Assembly (NCBI GenBank): GCA_946122785.1
Contig: CAMGYJ010000002.1
Location: 43,860,495-43,924,494 of the forward strand
Reading direction: 5' to 3'
Origin: Linum tenue
Taxonomy: Eukaryota; Streptophyta; Magnoliopsida; Malpighiales; Linaceae
Length of the DNA stretch: 64,000 bases
The notes below the pieces were generated by a model, which worked only from the letters and a program-made list of their open reading frames with translations, had not been told where the DNA came from and did no database searches. The stretch's first letter is position 1. Every line of letters begins with the position of its first letter. The position numbers and the translations under genes are program-made. Positions 11,879 to 22,009 of this stretch are shown here, piece by piece.

Positions 11879-12120
11879 GTGCCCATCCAGTACCAACAAC
11901 CAACATGCATGCATCAACCCAAATGTGAGGAGTCCTTTAGACTGTCTAGGGTTCATTTTTTTTAAAAGGGCTTATACCACTATTAACTTTGTGTCATTTG
12001 TGTCCTAAAGTATTCGATATGACATTTGTGTCCAGATGTATGATAGTTGTGTGTCATTTACGTCCTAACAATTTCGTTGACCGTTATAGATAACGGTTGA
12101 CCAAATGGTCAACCATAAAT

Positions 12121-14770
12121 TTTTTTTTTATAAGGGTGAATGCATTAAAATAATCGAAAGAGAGAGTTAAGTATAGTGCAGGAAGGGATCAAACCAGATT
12201 GATCACCAACAGGGGAAAAAAGAAAGAAAAAATAAAAGCAAAATCAAAGTACAAAAACCCAACCAGAAAAAAGCCAGTACAAGGAAGACCAGACTTCCCC
12301 TGTACCCAAACGAAAAGGCTGCCCAAACCGCAGCCGGAAAAAAAAAACACAAGAAGGGAAGGAAAGACAAAGAGAAGGCAATAGAAAAAGGAAGGGAACC
12401 CCGAGCAGAGCAAAGCAAACTCAAGGCCAGAACACGCAGCACAGGCCAGCCAAGGCAAACCAGTCACCAAGACTATCTCACAAACAAGCAGCCGCGATCA
12501 ACATCAAAGCTTGACTATCAAGTCCTTCATGCATCTGACTCCGGCCTCTTTATCGATCTTGCCATGCGCCATAGCCCAGTCAAACATGTTTGTAAGAGCC
12601 TTTCGAGTAACAACCTGAGGAGAAGAGGAACAATTGCTGAAAATGCGTCTATTTCTCTCGACCCACACTTGCCAACAAACAGCGTGCAACGCGCAAAAGC
12701 TGATCGAACCAGCCATGATGTTTGGAGAATCGCAGTCCCACATTCGGATGGTCGTGGCGATGCTGGTATTAGGGGATGCACGTAAGCTAACCAATCTCTT
12801 CAACCTGCTCCAAACATCGCTGCCAAACTCACAATCCACAAACAAATGATTCACATTCTCCTCCTTCTTGCTGCACAATTCGCACCTATTAGCAAGCGAG
12901 ACGCCCCGCCTCTGAAGCAGGTCAATGGTGACTACTCGCTCGTGGGCCAGAAGCCAAACGAAGACGCACACCTTTTTGGGAATGATCCTCCGCCAAACAG
13001 ATTCCGCTGGAAAGTTCTGCAGCCCGGGGAAGCGCTCTTTCATCAAGCACCTGTACATGGAACGAACAGAGAACGAGGAGTCTGGATTCGGCGACCAAAC
13101 CGACCTATACGGCCCGCTGGTCACCCCATTAGTACCAACATTGTTAAGTAAATTCAACAAAGACACCCTCTCCCTCTCAGCCCCCCCCCCCCCCTAAGAT
13201 TGAAAGATAAAGGAATGTCCCAAGAAATAATCTCACCAGTGCGCGTCATCAAATCGGTGACACAAGCAGCCCGATTGAAAGCGGCAGCCGAAACACGAGG
13301 GAAACCATATGCAAGAACCACGTCTGGGATCCAACAATCATACCAAAATGAGGTTTAGTGACCACTCTCAGGATCAATATGAGCCAGATTCCAGAATTCT
13401 TCGTAGCCTTTGGAGATGTTAGCCCAAACAGAACTTGTAAACCCGCGATCACTCCTACCTGTATGCCACTGAGAAAGGGAATTGGGGTACTTGATATTAA
13501 TAAGAGTTCCCCACCAACTATCCTTTTCAACCGCAAAACGCCAAAGCCATTTCCCGAGCATAGCTCTGTTGAAACACGCCATATCCAACACCCCCAAGCC
13601 ACCCTGCTCTTTAGGGGCTTTACAAATTTCCCACTTAACCAATGGAATTTTCTGAAACTCCCCACTACCACTCCATAGAAACCGTCGCTGCACCTTTTCC
13701 AATCTATTCACCACTGTTGTCGGGGCTCGAAAAAGGGAGAAGTACTAAACAGACTGAGTGTCCAGGACCGATTTATAAAGGGTAAGCCTACCTCCTGTGG
13801 AGAAAAATCGGGCCCTCCATCCCTCAAGCTTCTTTTGGTGCTTGTCAACAATCGAGTCCCAAATGGACACAACATTAGTCTTGGCTCCTAAAGGAAACCC
13901 GAGATACTTCGAAACATCGCTACTCTACTTGCAACCCGCAATATTCGCAAAGAATTCAGGATTTGGCACGTCACCTACTGTATAAATAACAGACTTTTCC
14001 AAGTTAATCTTCAATCCTGTGACCGCTTGGAAGCACGCCAGAGTCGCCATTACATTAAGAACGTGATCACACGAGGCATCACAGAAAATCAGAGTATCGT
14101 CAGCGAAGAGCAGGTGTGTAACCTCTCCAAGCCCATTCCTCTCATCCATGCAAAAGCCACTGATCCTTCCATCCCCCTTAAGCTTGCTAATCATAAAGGA
14201 AAGCACATCCATAACTAAGACAAACAGCCCTGGCGATAACGGGTCCCTCTGCCGAAGCCCTTTCTGCGCCTCAAAATAGCCTTTGGCTTCCCCATTGATC
14301 AAAATCGATATCATCGGAGAACACATCACTCCTCGAATCCACTGTTGCCATCTCGCCGAGAAACCCAAACTATGACAAACTCTAAACAAGAAATCCCAAC
14401 TGACGTTTTCAAACGCCTTCTCAATGTCTAGCTTAAACATCAGGCCTGGTTTTCTGCTTTTACGCTGGTTATCCACCAACTCAAATGCCACAAGACCTGC
14501 TTCGGCAATTTGCCTCCCTCTAACGGAAGCAAACTGATTAAGAGAAACCAACCTAGGGAGCACAGCACCGAGTCTGCGAGCAAGAACCTTACTGATAAGC
14601 TTGTTAATACTTCCCATAAGACTAATCAGACGCAGATCCTTAATCTCTTTCACCGCATCCTTTTTGGGCAGCAAGCAAATGAAAGAGTGTGTGGCACTCT
14701 TGGGCAGCTTACCACTGTGAAATAACTCATTAAAGACGTTGACAACTTCCCCTTTAATCCACGGCCAACA
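12121..14770 (-). mobile_element. 5'-truncated LINE inserted in element C
   Basis: The minus-strand 3' end is a T-run at about 12119-12129 (poly(A) on the minus strand) preceded by CACCCTTAT. Upstream come a 3' UTR of about 370 bp, the RVT zinc region and RT. The 5' edge is near 14770, where RT-upstream protein similarity stops at the element C arm. There is no endonuclease or ORF1, so it is a typical 5'-truncated copy. I could not find a convincing TSD. Confidence 0.85.
12504..14674 (-). pseudogene. LINE ORF2: reverse transcriptase and zinc-binding C-terminus, frameshifted
   Basis: The RT block 14674-13925 is open for 249 codons: KDLRLISLMGSINKLISKVLA, KLDIEKAFENVSWDF, KGLRQRDPLSPGLF and the active site LLFADDTLIF. 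The RT-downstream part continues at 13714-13355 (VQRRFLWSGS, PKEQGGLGVLD). The zinc-binding RVT part is at 13166-12504 (SVWRRIIPKKVCVFVWLLAH, RCELC, HLFVDC). Frameshifts lie near 13920, 13725 and 13200. No RNase H follows, unlike the LINE at 5.1-9.4 kb, so the two belong to different families. Confidence 0.85.
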
Positions 14771-15488
14771 CCTCTTGACTGTTGATTACATGGCACATAT
14801 GTGGCAGCCACGTATGCACCACGTCAGCTGCAACATCAGGTTGTTATTTTCAAATTAAAATACAAAATAAAAAATAAAAATTTTAACAATTGAAATTAAC
14901 AATTAAAATTATTTTCAGCCACATATCCTCATCTCTCCATCCCGTCAATTTGCCCCTTCCATTTTCCGCTTTCTTGTTTCGTTTTCCTACCGGATCTAGC
15001 CTGATTTCGAAACCCTAGATTGCGAGGAGGCGGCTCTTAGATATGCTCCGCGGGAATGTGAGTATGATGTAGATTTGGTGTCGGGTTTCCATTTTAAGGG
15101 GGTTCCCTTTCTTCTTCTTTTTCTTCTCCTTTAATGAACTGAACCCCCCAACCCACTCGGCGCCACCGCTGGACAGGATGCCCTGTGAAGAAGCCGACGG
15201 ATGCAGAGGAGGAAGAAAAGCCTCGCCCTCTACTCGTCGTCTCTTGGAATCCGTCCACCCAGAATCCACCCAGAATCAATTCCCCTGCCTCTCTTTCCTC
15301 TCTCGTTCCCTTGGTAATATCAATTCAATCGATTTCCCCTGCCTTCACAAGATCAAGATTTCCCCTGGACACGTCCCTATTATCCCCCCCCCTTACGATT
15401 TAAGGAGAGAGACTGCGTGAAAACACAGTCCCGTGGCGTCAATTCTCTTTCTCTCTCCCTAATTGCGATTTTGCCAACACTCTAAGAA

Positions 15489-15809
15489 ATGGCAGCCGGC
15501 GGCGGTGTGTTCATTTGATGCTGCAGGGAGATGAGGAGCGGGTTCCCGGATCACCTTTGCGCGGGACTACGGGAAACCGGACTGACAGCGATGATGGGCG
15601 GCGGAGATCTGCCCAAAGGGGTGAACATGAGGGACGCGATTCGGTGCGCGATCGAAGATTCGAGCTTCTCCGTCGTGATTCTCAGCCGCGAATTCGCTTC
15701 CTCGCAGTTCCGCCTCGACAAGCTCGTCCATATCAAGGAGCAGCACGCCGCCGGAATCGAGCTTCTTGTCGCGCGGAGGAAGATGTGGGTTAATCCAGCT
15801 TGGGATTGA
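15489..15809 (+). pseudogene. Captured TIR-domain (NLR-type) gene fragment
   Basis: From ATG 15489 the frame reads MAAGGGVFI, meets TGA at 15516-15518, then continues with REMRSGFPDHLCAGLRETG, GDLPKGVNMRDAIRCAIEDS and SFSVVILSREFASSQFRLDK, and ends at TGA 15807-15809. This matches the first half of a plant TIR domain: the VFLSFRGxDxR region, the alpha-A Ser/His part and the SFSVVIxSxxYASSxWCLDEL block. TIR domains of plant NLRs are NADases acting in immunity. Here the domain stops about halfway, with no NB-ARC or LRR, and has an internal stop, so it cannot encode a working receptor. It lies between the arms of element C, which suggests capture by a transposon. Identity as a TIR fragment is firm; capture is inference. 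Confidence 0.8.
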
Positions 15810-16130
15810 AGAAGAGAATGATTAATCGAGGAAGAGAACGATTAATTGTGTCCCAAAAATAATCCACAAATCATACCTGTTTTTGTTTTTTATTTATGTA
15901 ATTTTGTAATTTTCTTTTTTTATATGAAAAATAATTATAAATTAATAATAAAAGTTCCACGTCAGATGCCACATAAGCGCTGACTAGACTTTCTGTTAAA
16001 AACTAACAGTCAATGCTCAACTCTAACGGAAAAATAGTTTAGGACACAAATGTCATATCGAATATTTTAGGACACAAATGACACAAAGTTAATAGTTCGG
16101 ATTTTCTAGTGGTATTAGTACTTTTTAAAA

Positions 16131-18139
16131 CTATATTTGTCTTTGTTTAATGTCTTTTTTTCCCCTCTCCAACATCTTAGAACAATGCTAATTAATCCAT
16201 TTTTGACATAAGGGTTTAGGGCAACCACGTAATGTCCAACTTCTGTTTCTACCAATAACCAACCATAAACATAGTCCAGTGCAATCACACCTCTTCTTCT
16301 CTTATCATTTTTTTTTATTTAGAAGGAAGCTACTTCTTTGATCTTTCAGTTTATAGTGTTTTCATCAAAACAAACACCACACAAGTTGTTCATATTCATT
16401 TAATTTTTCTTTTAGGTGGAAAATGGGCAGATAAATAAAACCATTTTTTTCTAATGAAAACAAATCATTGCATGAACTTCAACAAATGCTAACATGAAAA
16501 TGGTACACAATATATGAGGTCACGATAATTCTTTTATATGTTCTTTATGTCTACTACAATGTATAAGTGCGCGTATGTTGGCCCAACAGGCAACAAAGCA
16601 CTATAAACAATAGTTTGGCATTTCGCTTTAAAATATCAGAGAAAAACTTATCTCCCTGTTTTCAAACAAAATCCTTTTATTAGTTGATACATTTGCTTCT
16701 ATTGTTGTAAGTGAGTCCCAACTCCGACAACAAGACATTGCTAATATTTATATATATAAACCTGATGCTGGGTTACTGTTGCCTAAACAACGGTTGGGAA
16801 TGAACTAAATAGGAAAATGGACATTGTTAGTCTGGAAATGAGTAATTATTGGGCTGAAACTAAATTGAAGGTAATGATTGCATAAAATATTACAATTTGA
16901 TATCCCAAATTTAATTAAATCACAACTTAGTCACCATAATGTAGATTTTACATTTTGATACCTCAAACTCAAATTTAATTAACTTACAATTGATACCCCA
17001 AATTTAATTAAATCACAATTTAGTCACTATAATGTACATTTTACATTTTGATACCTCAAACCCAAATTTAATTAAATTAAACCTTAGTCACTATAATGTA
17101 CATTTTACATTTTGATATGATACCCCAACTAAAAAAATTGGTCAAGACCCTTTCATTATCTACTTCCTCCTCATTTAATTTCATTTTTCACTCGCCGTCC
17201 ATAACCCTTTCTTTATTTCTTTCTTTGCCTTCATCGTCTAACCCAAATTAGTATACTATTTATATGTATTCTAATCACAAGTATGAACGAGTCCATACAC
17301 ACTGACCAACAATATAGAGAATTAATATTTAAACCATGAACCACTAACTTTTTTAGCTCAATGTCGAGTCCAATTAAAAATAAACATATATGGTCATTAC
17401 ATATTAGAAAGTAGTCATTTCCACTACGGGATTTGAAGGCGTTAAATTTTAAGTGAATTCCAGTTTGTATTCCTTTTGATTGTCTCTAGAATTTTTCTTT
17501 ATACCCGGGCTAGAATTTTCAAACATTATAAATGAAATTTTCAACAATTATACATATAAAATAAATAGTTTCCTATTTTCAATCAAAAAGTAAATAATTA
17601 TCATCTTAAATACATCACCATAAAAGGAATCAAGCCTCAACTATGTAAATTATAGTTTGGTACCTAAACTTAATAAATAATTAGGTTTATAACCTAAATT
17701 TATTAGTTTTGCATATATGTCCTCAAAATATTGATGGAACAACACATTTTAGTACCTAAAATTTTCGTGTATTACATTTTAATACCTAAACTTTTGAAGT
17801 TCTACAAATAGGTCTAATTTTTGTATGTGTAATTAAAACACACTCGAATAAATGGGTATCCATACCCACTCATACACATTTAGATTATAAAAGTAAATAT
17901 CATATACCCTACCTAAACCCATCTACAAACTTCCAAACTCATATATACGTCACTCATACCCTACCCATAATCAATTGGTCTACTTGGGTTTAGGTAAATA
18001 TCATGTATTAGTCAAAAAAATTAAAAAAAAATTAATGGGATGTTGACCGCCATATATCTCTTCTCAGTCAATATCATATTGTCAAGTCAATATTACTAAC
18101 AAAACTGCTAACAAAAAATTAATTTTAAACTAATAACAC
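16131..18139. other. AT-rich intergenic DNA with one tandem repeat
   Basis: There is no gene-like reading. The stretch contains many poly(A/T) words and TACCTAAA motifs at 17640-17820. The only ordered structure I can support is the tandem repeat at 16890-17125. Confidence 0.45.
16890..17125 (+). repeat. AT-rich tandem repeat, about three units
   Basis: Units share ATTTAATTAAATCACAA, TTAGTCACYATAATGTA and TTTTACATTTTGATACC and recur about every 60-95 bp, the spacing varied by an inserted short copy (aacttacaattgatacccc). Copies differ by few bases. Confidence 0.7.
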
Positions 18140-18221
18140 TAACAAAACACTATAACAGACCACATAATATATGCACATAGACCATCCCCGCCCCGCGGTA
18201 AGGCGCGGCATCGCCTTCTAG
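18140..18221 (+). mobile_element. Helitron-like 3' terminus
   Basis: A GC hairpin (GCCCCGC at 18190-18196, loop GGTAAG, GCGCGGC at 18203-18209, one mismatch) is followed after 8 nt by CTAG at 18218-18221, and the next base is T. A short GC hairpin just before CTRR-T is the hallmark of Helitron 3' ends. The surrounding DNA is very AT-rich, so the GC hairpin stands out. The 5' end (TC after an A) could not be placed and there is no Rep/Helicase ORF, so this is at most a non-autonomous copy. Confidence 0.6.
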
Positions 18222-18663
18222 TTTGTAACATTAAACTAAAATCTAATCTGAAAATGAGGATAATGCTATCTATGAGCACTGACTTACCTATGAGTTCAAT
18301 AATGAAAAATCATATGTTTATCAATACTTGACAATATCGCAACGATATGACAATTAAACTCACGATCATTGATCAACTGGCCTTGGATTCGATTACTGGT
18401 AACTCCTCCTCCTTCCTCATGCAAGGGAAACTATATATTCACTACCATCAACAGGAACTACAACGCTGTAATGTATATAGTTATAGTATATGAGTAATTG
18501 AGGTTAGCTCAGTCTGCTAAACTCAACTAAATATCAGCCCATGGCCAAAATCAGTTTTTGTTTTTGTTTTTTACAAATTACTCCCCGCCAAACCCTTTTC
18601 ACCTAATTACTTTCTAGTCCTTCACAAATTAACTCCCGGCCAATCGAGTCCTTTTCTTTAGTT
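18222..18663. other. Spacer and 3' flank of the GT92 gene
   Basis: AT-rich DNA without supported features. The part nearest 18663 should hold the 3' UTR of the minus-strand gene. Confidence 0.4.
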
Positions 18664-20502
18664 TCACCTCTGCCACGCCATTCTATACCCTCCTCCTCCT
18701 TCCGCAGTGAGGCGGCCGTACCACCGCCGCACCAGCGATTTCAGCCGATCGTCCCTCACCTCGCAGAAACGCCGCTCCCAATCCCCCGGCTTCACCGGCT
18801 CGAACCCCAGTCCGGGGGCCCGATCCTTGGACGCCGGATTCACCGCCCTCCTCCAATCGACCACGTACGTCGACACCCTCCGCCGGAACTTCGCCCTGAA
18901 CTCCGACCACGCCTGGTACTTGTAATGGTTCACCACCGCCGCCCCCATTCCCACCTGCTTCGTCCTAAACAACTTCCCCCCTTCTCCTCCCCCGCCGCCG
19001 CGCAATCGGAAGTGATGCACAGCGTTGAGCAGCGAATCGTCGATCGCTTCCAGCAGTACGATCGACTTGTGCCGGTTGTCCAATTTCCTCCGGCAGTCGT
19101 ACCCTTGGGTCACCCCGTCGGGCGGGTGGGTGACCCGACCCGAAGGCCCGAACTCGTTACACCGAATCGTGACCTGCCCGACGACCCGGCCCGCTGATTT
19201 CTTCCGCGGAATTAGGGATTTGAGCATGCGATCCGACGGCTGAGCGGCGGAGCTCCACCGCGGGGAGAAGAGGAACTCGTCGACGTCGATGTACATCATC
19301 CAATCGCAGGATTCGCGAGCGTAGACCGCGGCGTGGGAGAATCCGGCCTCCTGCGTCTTCGCCCAAATCCACGGCACCGTCTCGACTCTATAGCCTTCCC
19401 GATTCAGCTCCCCGACGACGATTCCCAATCCGTCGTCGCTTCCGTTGTCGTAGAGGAAGAATTTCTCGACGCCGATCCCGGAGTGGTAAATCACCCACTC
19501 CTTGAGGAACTTGGCGGCGTTGTACACCATCGTCGCCGCGCAGATTTGCAGCTTCGCTTCCCCCACCACGACACTGCTCCGCCGCCAGGGGGAGTAGTGC
19601 GCCACCGAAGGGACACGAACTCCGTCGGGGAGCTCCAGCGTGACTCTGACGCCCACCGTCACGTTTTTACCATACCCCGTCAAATCAGGGTGACCGCACC
19701 GGAAAACCTCCTGCTCGGAGCTCGTCACGGCGGTGGTTTTCACCGCGGAATCATCGGGATTGCCGAACACGCACTTGAGCTCGTGAGCTGGACGATTGAC
19801 TCCTTGCTTGTTGTTTACGCCTTTGACGAACAAAACGACGTCGCTCTCTGTCGACAAAGACTCGTACGCCAGAAATGTCCACCTCAGCAGCGATTTCGTC
19901 GTCTTCCTGGTAGCAAAAGAAGAAGACAATTTTTCTTCTTTTCCCCCTTCTGCTGGACTCTTCCTCCGGACGAGCACCGGCGATTGCAGACGCCGGCGGC
20001 ACTTCTCCGGCATCCAGCACGTGAAAATCGACTGATTCGTGGCCCGCAAGTTTCCCGAGAACCTCGCCGGGGAAGTAGCCTTGTTCGGATAAACGCACAG
20101 AAATCCCGATTCCTCCTCCTCCCCTGAAATTCCCGCCGGTCCAATCACGACCACCTCCCAGTCGGGGAACAAAATGGAGACGGATTCCAAATCCTCTCGA
20201 GCCTCCGGGACCGAAGATTTATTGAAGTGGCCGGTGGATTCGCGGACGGCGCTGTTGGAAGGGAAAGCGGAGAGGTTGGGGCGAGCGGCGACGACGGTGG
20301 GAGCAGCGGCGGCGGGGGAGTAGTCGAAGGAGCGGAGGAGGAGCTGGTTTGGGGAGAGGGAGAGGAAGATGGAGAGCGAGACGAAGAGGAAGAGGCAGAG
20401 GAGGAGGAAGGCGCAGCGGCCGCGCGTGGTGGTTTCGAAGAGGCGGGAGCTGGCGGCGGGGACGGGAAGGAGAAGGGGAAGAAGGCGAGGAGGAGCCTTC
20501 AT
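18664..20502 (-). CDS. Glycosyltransferase family 92 (DUF23) protein, 612 aa, one exon
   Basis: A probable Golgi type II membrane glycosyltransferase. Residues 1-29 are a short basic cytosolic tail, 30-49 a single membrane anchor (CAFLLLCLFLFVSLSIFLSL), then a Ser/Ala-rich stem. The luminal part has cysteines typical of plant DUF23 proteins (FLCVYPN, FTCWMPEKCRR, FRCGHPD). The GT92 domain is about residues 312-590: KLQICAATMVYNAAKFLKEW, FFLYDNGSDD, the DxD-like metal-binding motif YIDVDEF at 404-410, RCNEFGPSG and NHYKYQ near 525. N-glycosylation sequons are at N76, N94, N156, N280 and N353. It resembles the plant RCOM_0530710-like subgroup more than the GALS galactan synthases, whose activity is beta-1,4-galactan synthesis; the substrate here is unknown. 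The start is the first ATG before the anchor. No breaks are seen. The gene is much more GC-rich than its flanks. Confidence 0.9.
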   Translation of the reverse strand: MKAPPRLLPLLLPVPAASSRLFETTTRGRCAFLLLCLFLFVSLSIFLSLSPNQLLLRSFDYSPAAAAPTVVAARPNLSAFPSNSAVRESTGHFNKSSVPEAREDLESVSILFPDWEVVVIGPAGISGEEEESGFLCVYPNKATSPARFSGNLRATNQSIFTCWMPEKCRRRLQSPVLVRRKSPAEGGKEEKLSSSFATRKTTKSLLRWTFLAYESLSTESDVVLFVKGVNNKQGVNRPAHELKCVFGNPDDSAVKTTAVTSSEQEVFRCGHPDLTGYGKNVTVGVRVTLELPDGVRVPSVAHYSPWRRSSVVVGEAKLQICAATMVYNAAKFLKEWVIYHSGIGVEKFFLYDNGSDDGLGIVVGELNREGYRVETVPWIWAKTQEAGFSHAAVYARESCDWMMYIDVDEFLFSPRWSSAAQPSDRMLKSLIPRKKSAGRVVGQVTIRCNEFGPSGRVTHPPDGVTQGYDCRRKLDNRHKSIVLLEAIDDSLLNAVHHFRLRGGGGGEGGKLFRTKQVGMGAAVVNHYKYQAWSEFRAKFRRRVSTYVVDWRRAVNPASKDRAPGLGFEPVKPGDWERRFCEVRDDRLKSLVRRWYGRLTAEGGGGYRMAWQR

Positions 20503-22009
20503 GATCGAGAGGAAATTTCTTCTTTTTTATTTTTATTTGGGGTCTGGAGTTGGAATTTTGATTGAACTGGAATTTAATGGAAGGGGTTACGGCTTACTTT
20601 ACTTTGCTACTGCCTTAACAGTAGGAAGACGAAAGGAGAGGAAGTCTGAAAGGATATAAAGCAAAAAAGACCAATCCCGATTCCGATATTAATTAGGAAA
20701 TTAGTAATTAATTAAGGAGTGTTTGTATTTTTATTTTCTTAATACTTTCAATAAACTTCGAGTGTGTTTGAATTTGATATATTGATATTAGATATCAATA
20801 TAAAATGAAGCAATATATCTCTCCCATATATATGGAGAATCCAACGCATTTAATAAATACTTTATTTACTATACAAATATAAATAAATACTTTATTTTGG
20901 GCTTAGGGGCAAAAAAAGAGCTAACACTGGAAAAGTAAAGTAGAATTGAAGGGAATGATGCTTTTAAAAATGTATCACACTTGAGGACACGCAAAAGAAA
21001 TAGGATGAGATTAGGACACCTAATGCTAAACAGTTCTTTAAATGGACCTAATCAAATTACTACTTTCTTTAAGCTTACTACATATGTAAAGTTATATACC
21101 AATCTACTGCTTAGACAAATCGTTAAACACTTCAAAAATATTTCAACAAATTGTGTATCTGACATCATTGTGTATATGTAGTTTGGTTTGTCACAGAACC
21201 ACATCTCAAACCGATTTCTTATTTTACACTTATAAGATTTTCATAGTATATAAGTCTAATTGGCCGCGGTAAAAATAAGCTTAATTTGGGCATGCAGTCG
21301 GCGGCGGCGGCTTGGCCTGTGCTGTGCCTGAGTGAGTTCGATTTTTGGAGCTTGTGATGAATTCTTATGACCTACGCCTTCATCCCTCCCCTTGGAGAGA
21401 GAGAGAGGACTCTTCTTTGGCAACGTTTAATCCAAAATCCAACAGCAAATACCAAAGCAGTCTGTTTTGACCATGCTTAAATGTTAACGACGGTTTCCAA
21501 TTTGACTTAATTATAAACCTAGTGACCGCATTGAATCCTCTCTATCCAAACCAAAATTAACCCAACTAATTCAATGCTGAGGCAATCCAAATGGTCGCCC
21601 GTGGTCAATTGTCATATGGTACAGCCTCGAATTTAATTTCCTTATTGTGTTAAAAAAAATCGTGATAGCTTGTATCGGGTGACTCTAAGTATGTACAAAT
21701 CACGTGATAATATATTTCATTTTTTATAGAGCGAGTTAAACTAAATACATTTTTTTGCCAGAAAAGAACCGACACATGCTGTCATTAATGAATATCGAAC
21801 CTCGTCCAATACCACATTAGATTGAAGAAGACGAAATGCGGGGAGTCAAATTATGGTCTCTAGCATTGACGAGCTCTTGGTACAAATCGTTTTCCTAAGA
21901 AGGAAGTAGTAGAATTAGTCAGAACGTCGTCGTTCCAGCATACCTCCTCGAGGCAGAAAGAGCCCCTTGCAGGTTTCCTCACAAATATGATAATCTTGCA
22001 TATTTCTTA
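20503..22009. other. 5' flank of the GT92 gene and intergenic DNA
   Basis: The promoter of the minus-strand gene should lie in the first few hundred bases, but no clear minus-strand TATA box can be named. There is a short GC-rich GGCGGCGGCGGC patch near 21300. No other gene or element end is supported. Confidence 0.4.

Larger units (their letters stand above)
11968..16121. mobile_element. Pack-MULE-like element C, 4154 bp, carrying a TIR-domain gene fragment
   Basis: The ends are inverted repeats. The left arm from 11968 reads GGGCTTATACCACT and goes on to match the reverse complement of the right arm (ACTATTAACTTTGTGTCATT, then GTATTCGATATGACA) with one mismatch over some 50 bp. The right arm has about 15 extra bases near its tip. 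More distant similarity between the arms (ATGTGGCA..., CACGTCAG) suggests TIRs over 150 bp. The flanking 9-bp repeat TTTTTAAAA is at 11959-11967 and 16122-16130; it is low complexity but correctly placed. A 9-bp TSD with long TIRs suits Mutator-like elements. A LINE interrupts the left arm. The unique inside (about 14920-15830) includes the TIR fragment and other GC-richer captured-looking DNA. Confidence 0.75.

Noticed and set aside
12199..12470. Hydrophobic minus-strand frames of 79-93 codons
   Set aside because: They fall in the 3' UTR of the LINE between its last ORF and its poly(A) tail.
15015..15420. Small ORFs on both strands in the captured region of element C
   Set aside because: Possibly captured exons or UTRs, but I recognise no family and the frames overlap on opposite strands, so no gene call is justified.
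19333..20127. 264-codon plus-strand open frame opposite the GT92 gene
   Set aside because: It mirrors a GC-rich coding strand; the minus strand has clear GT92 motifs and this reading has none.
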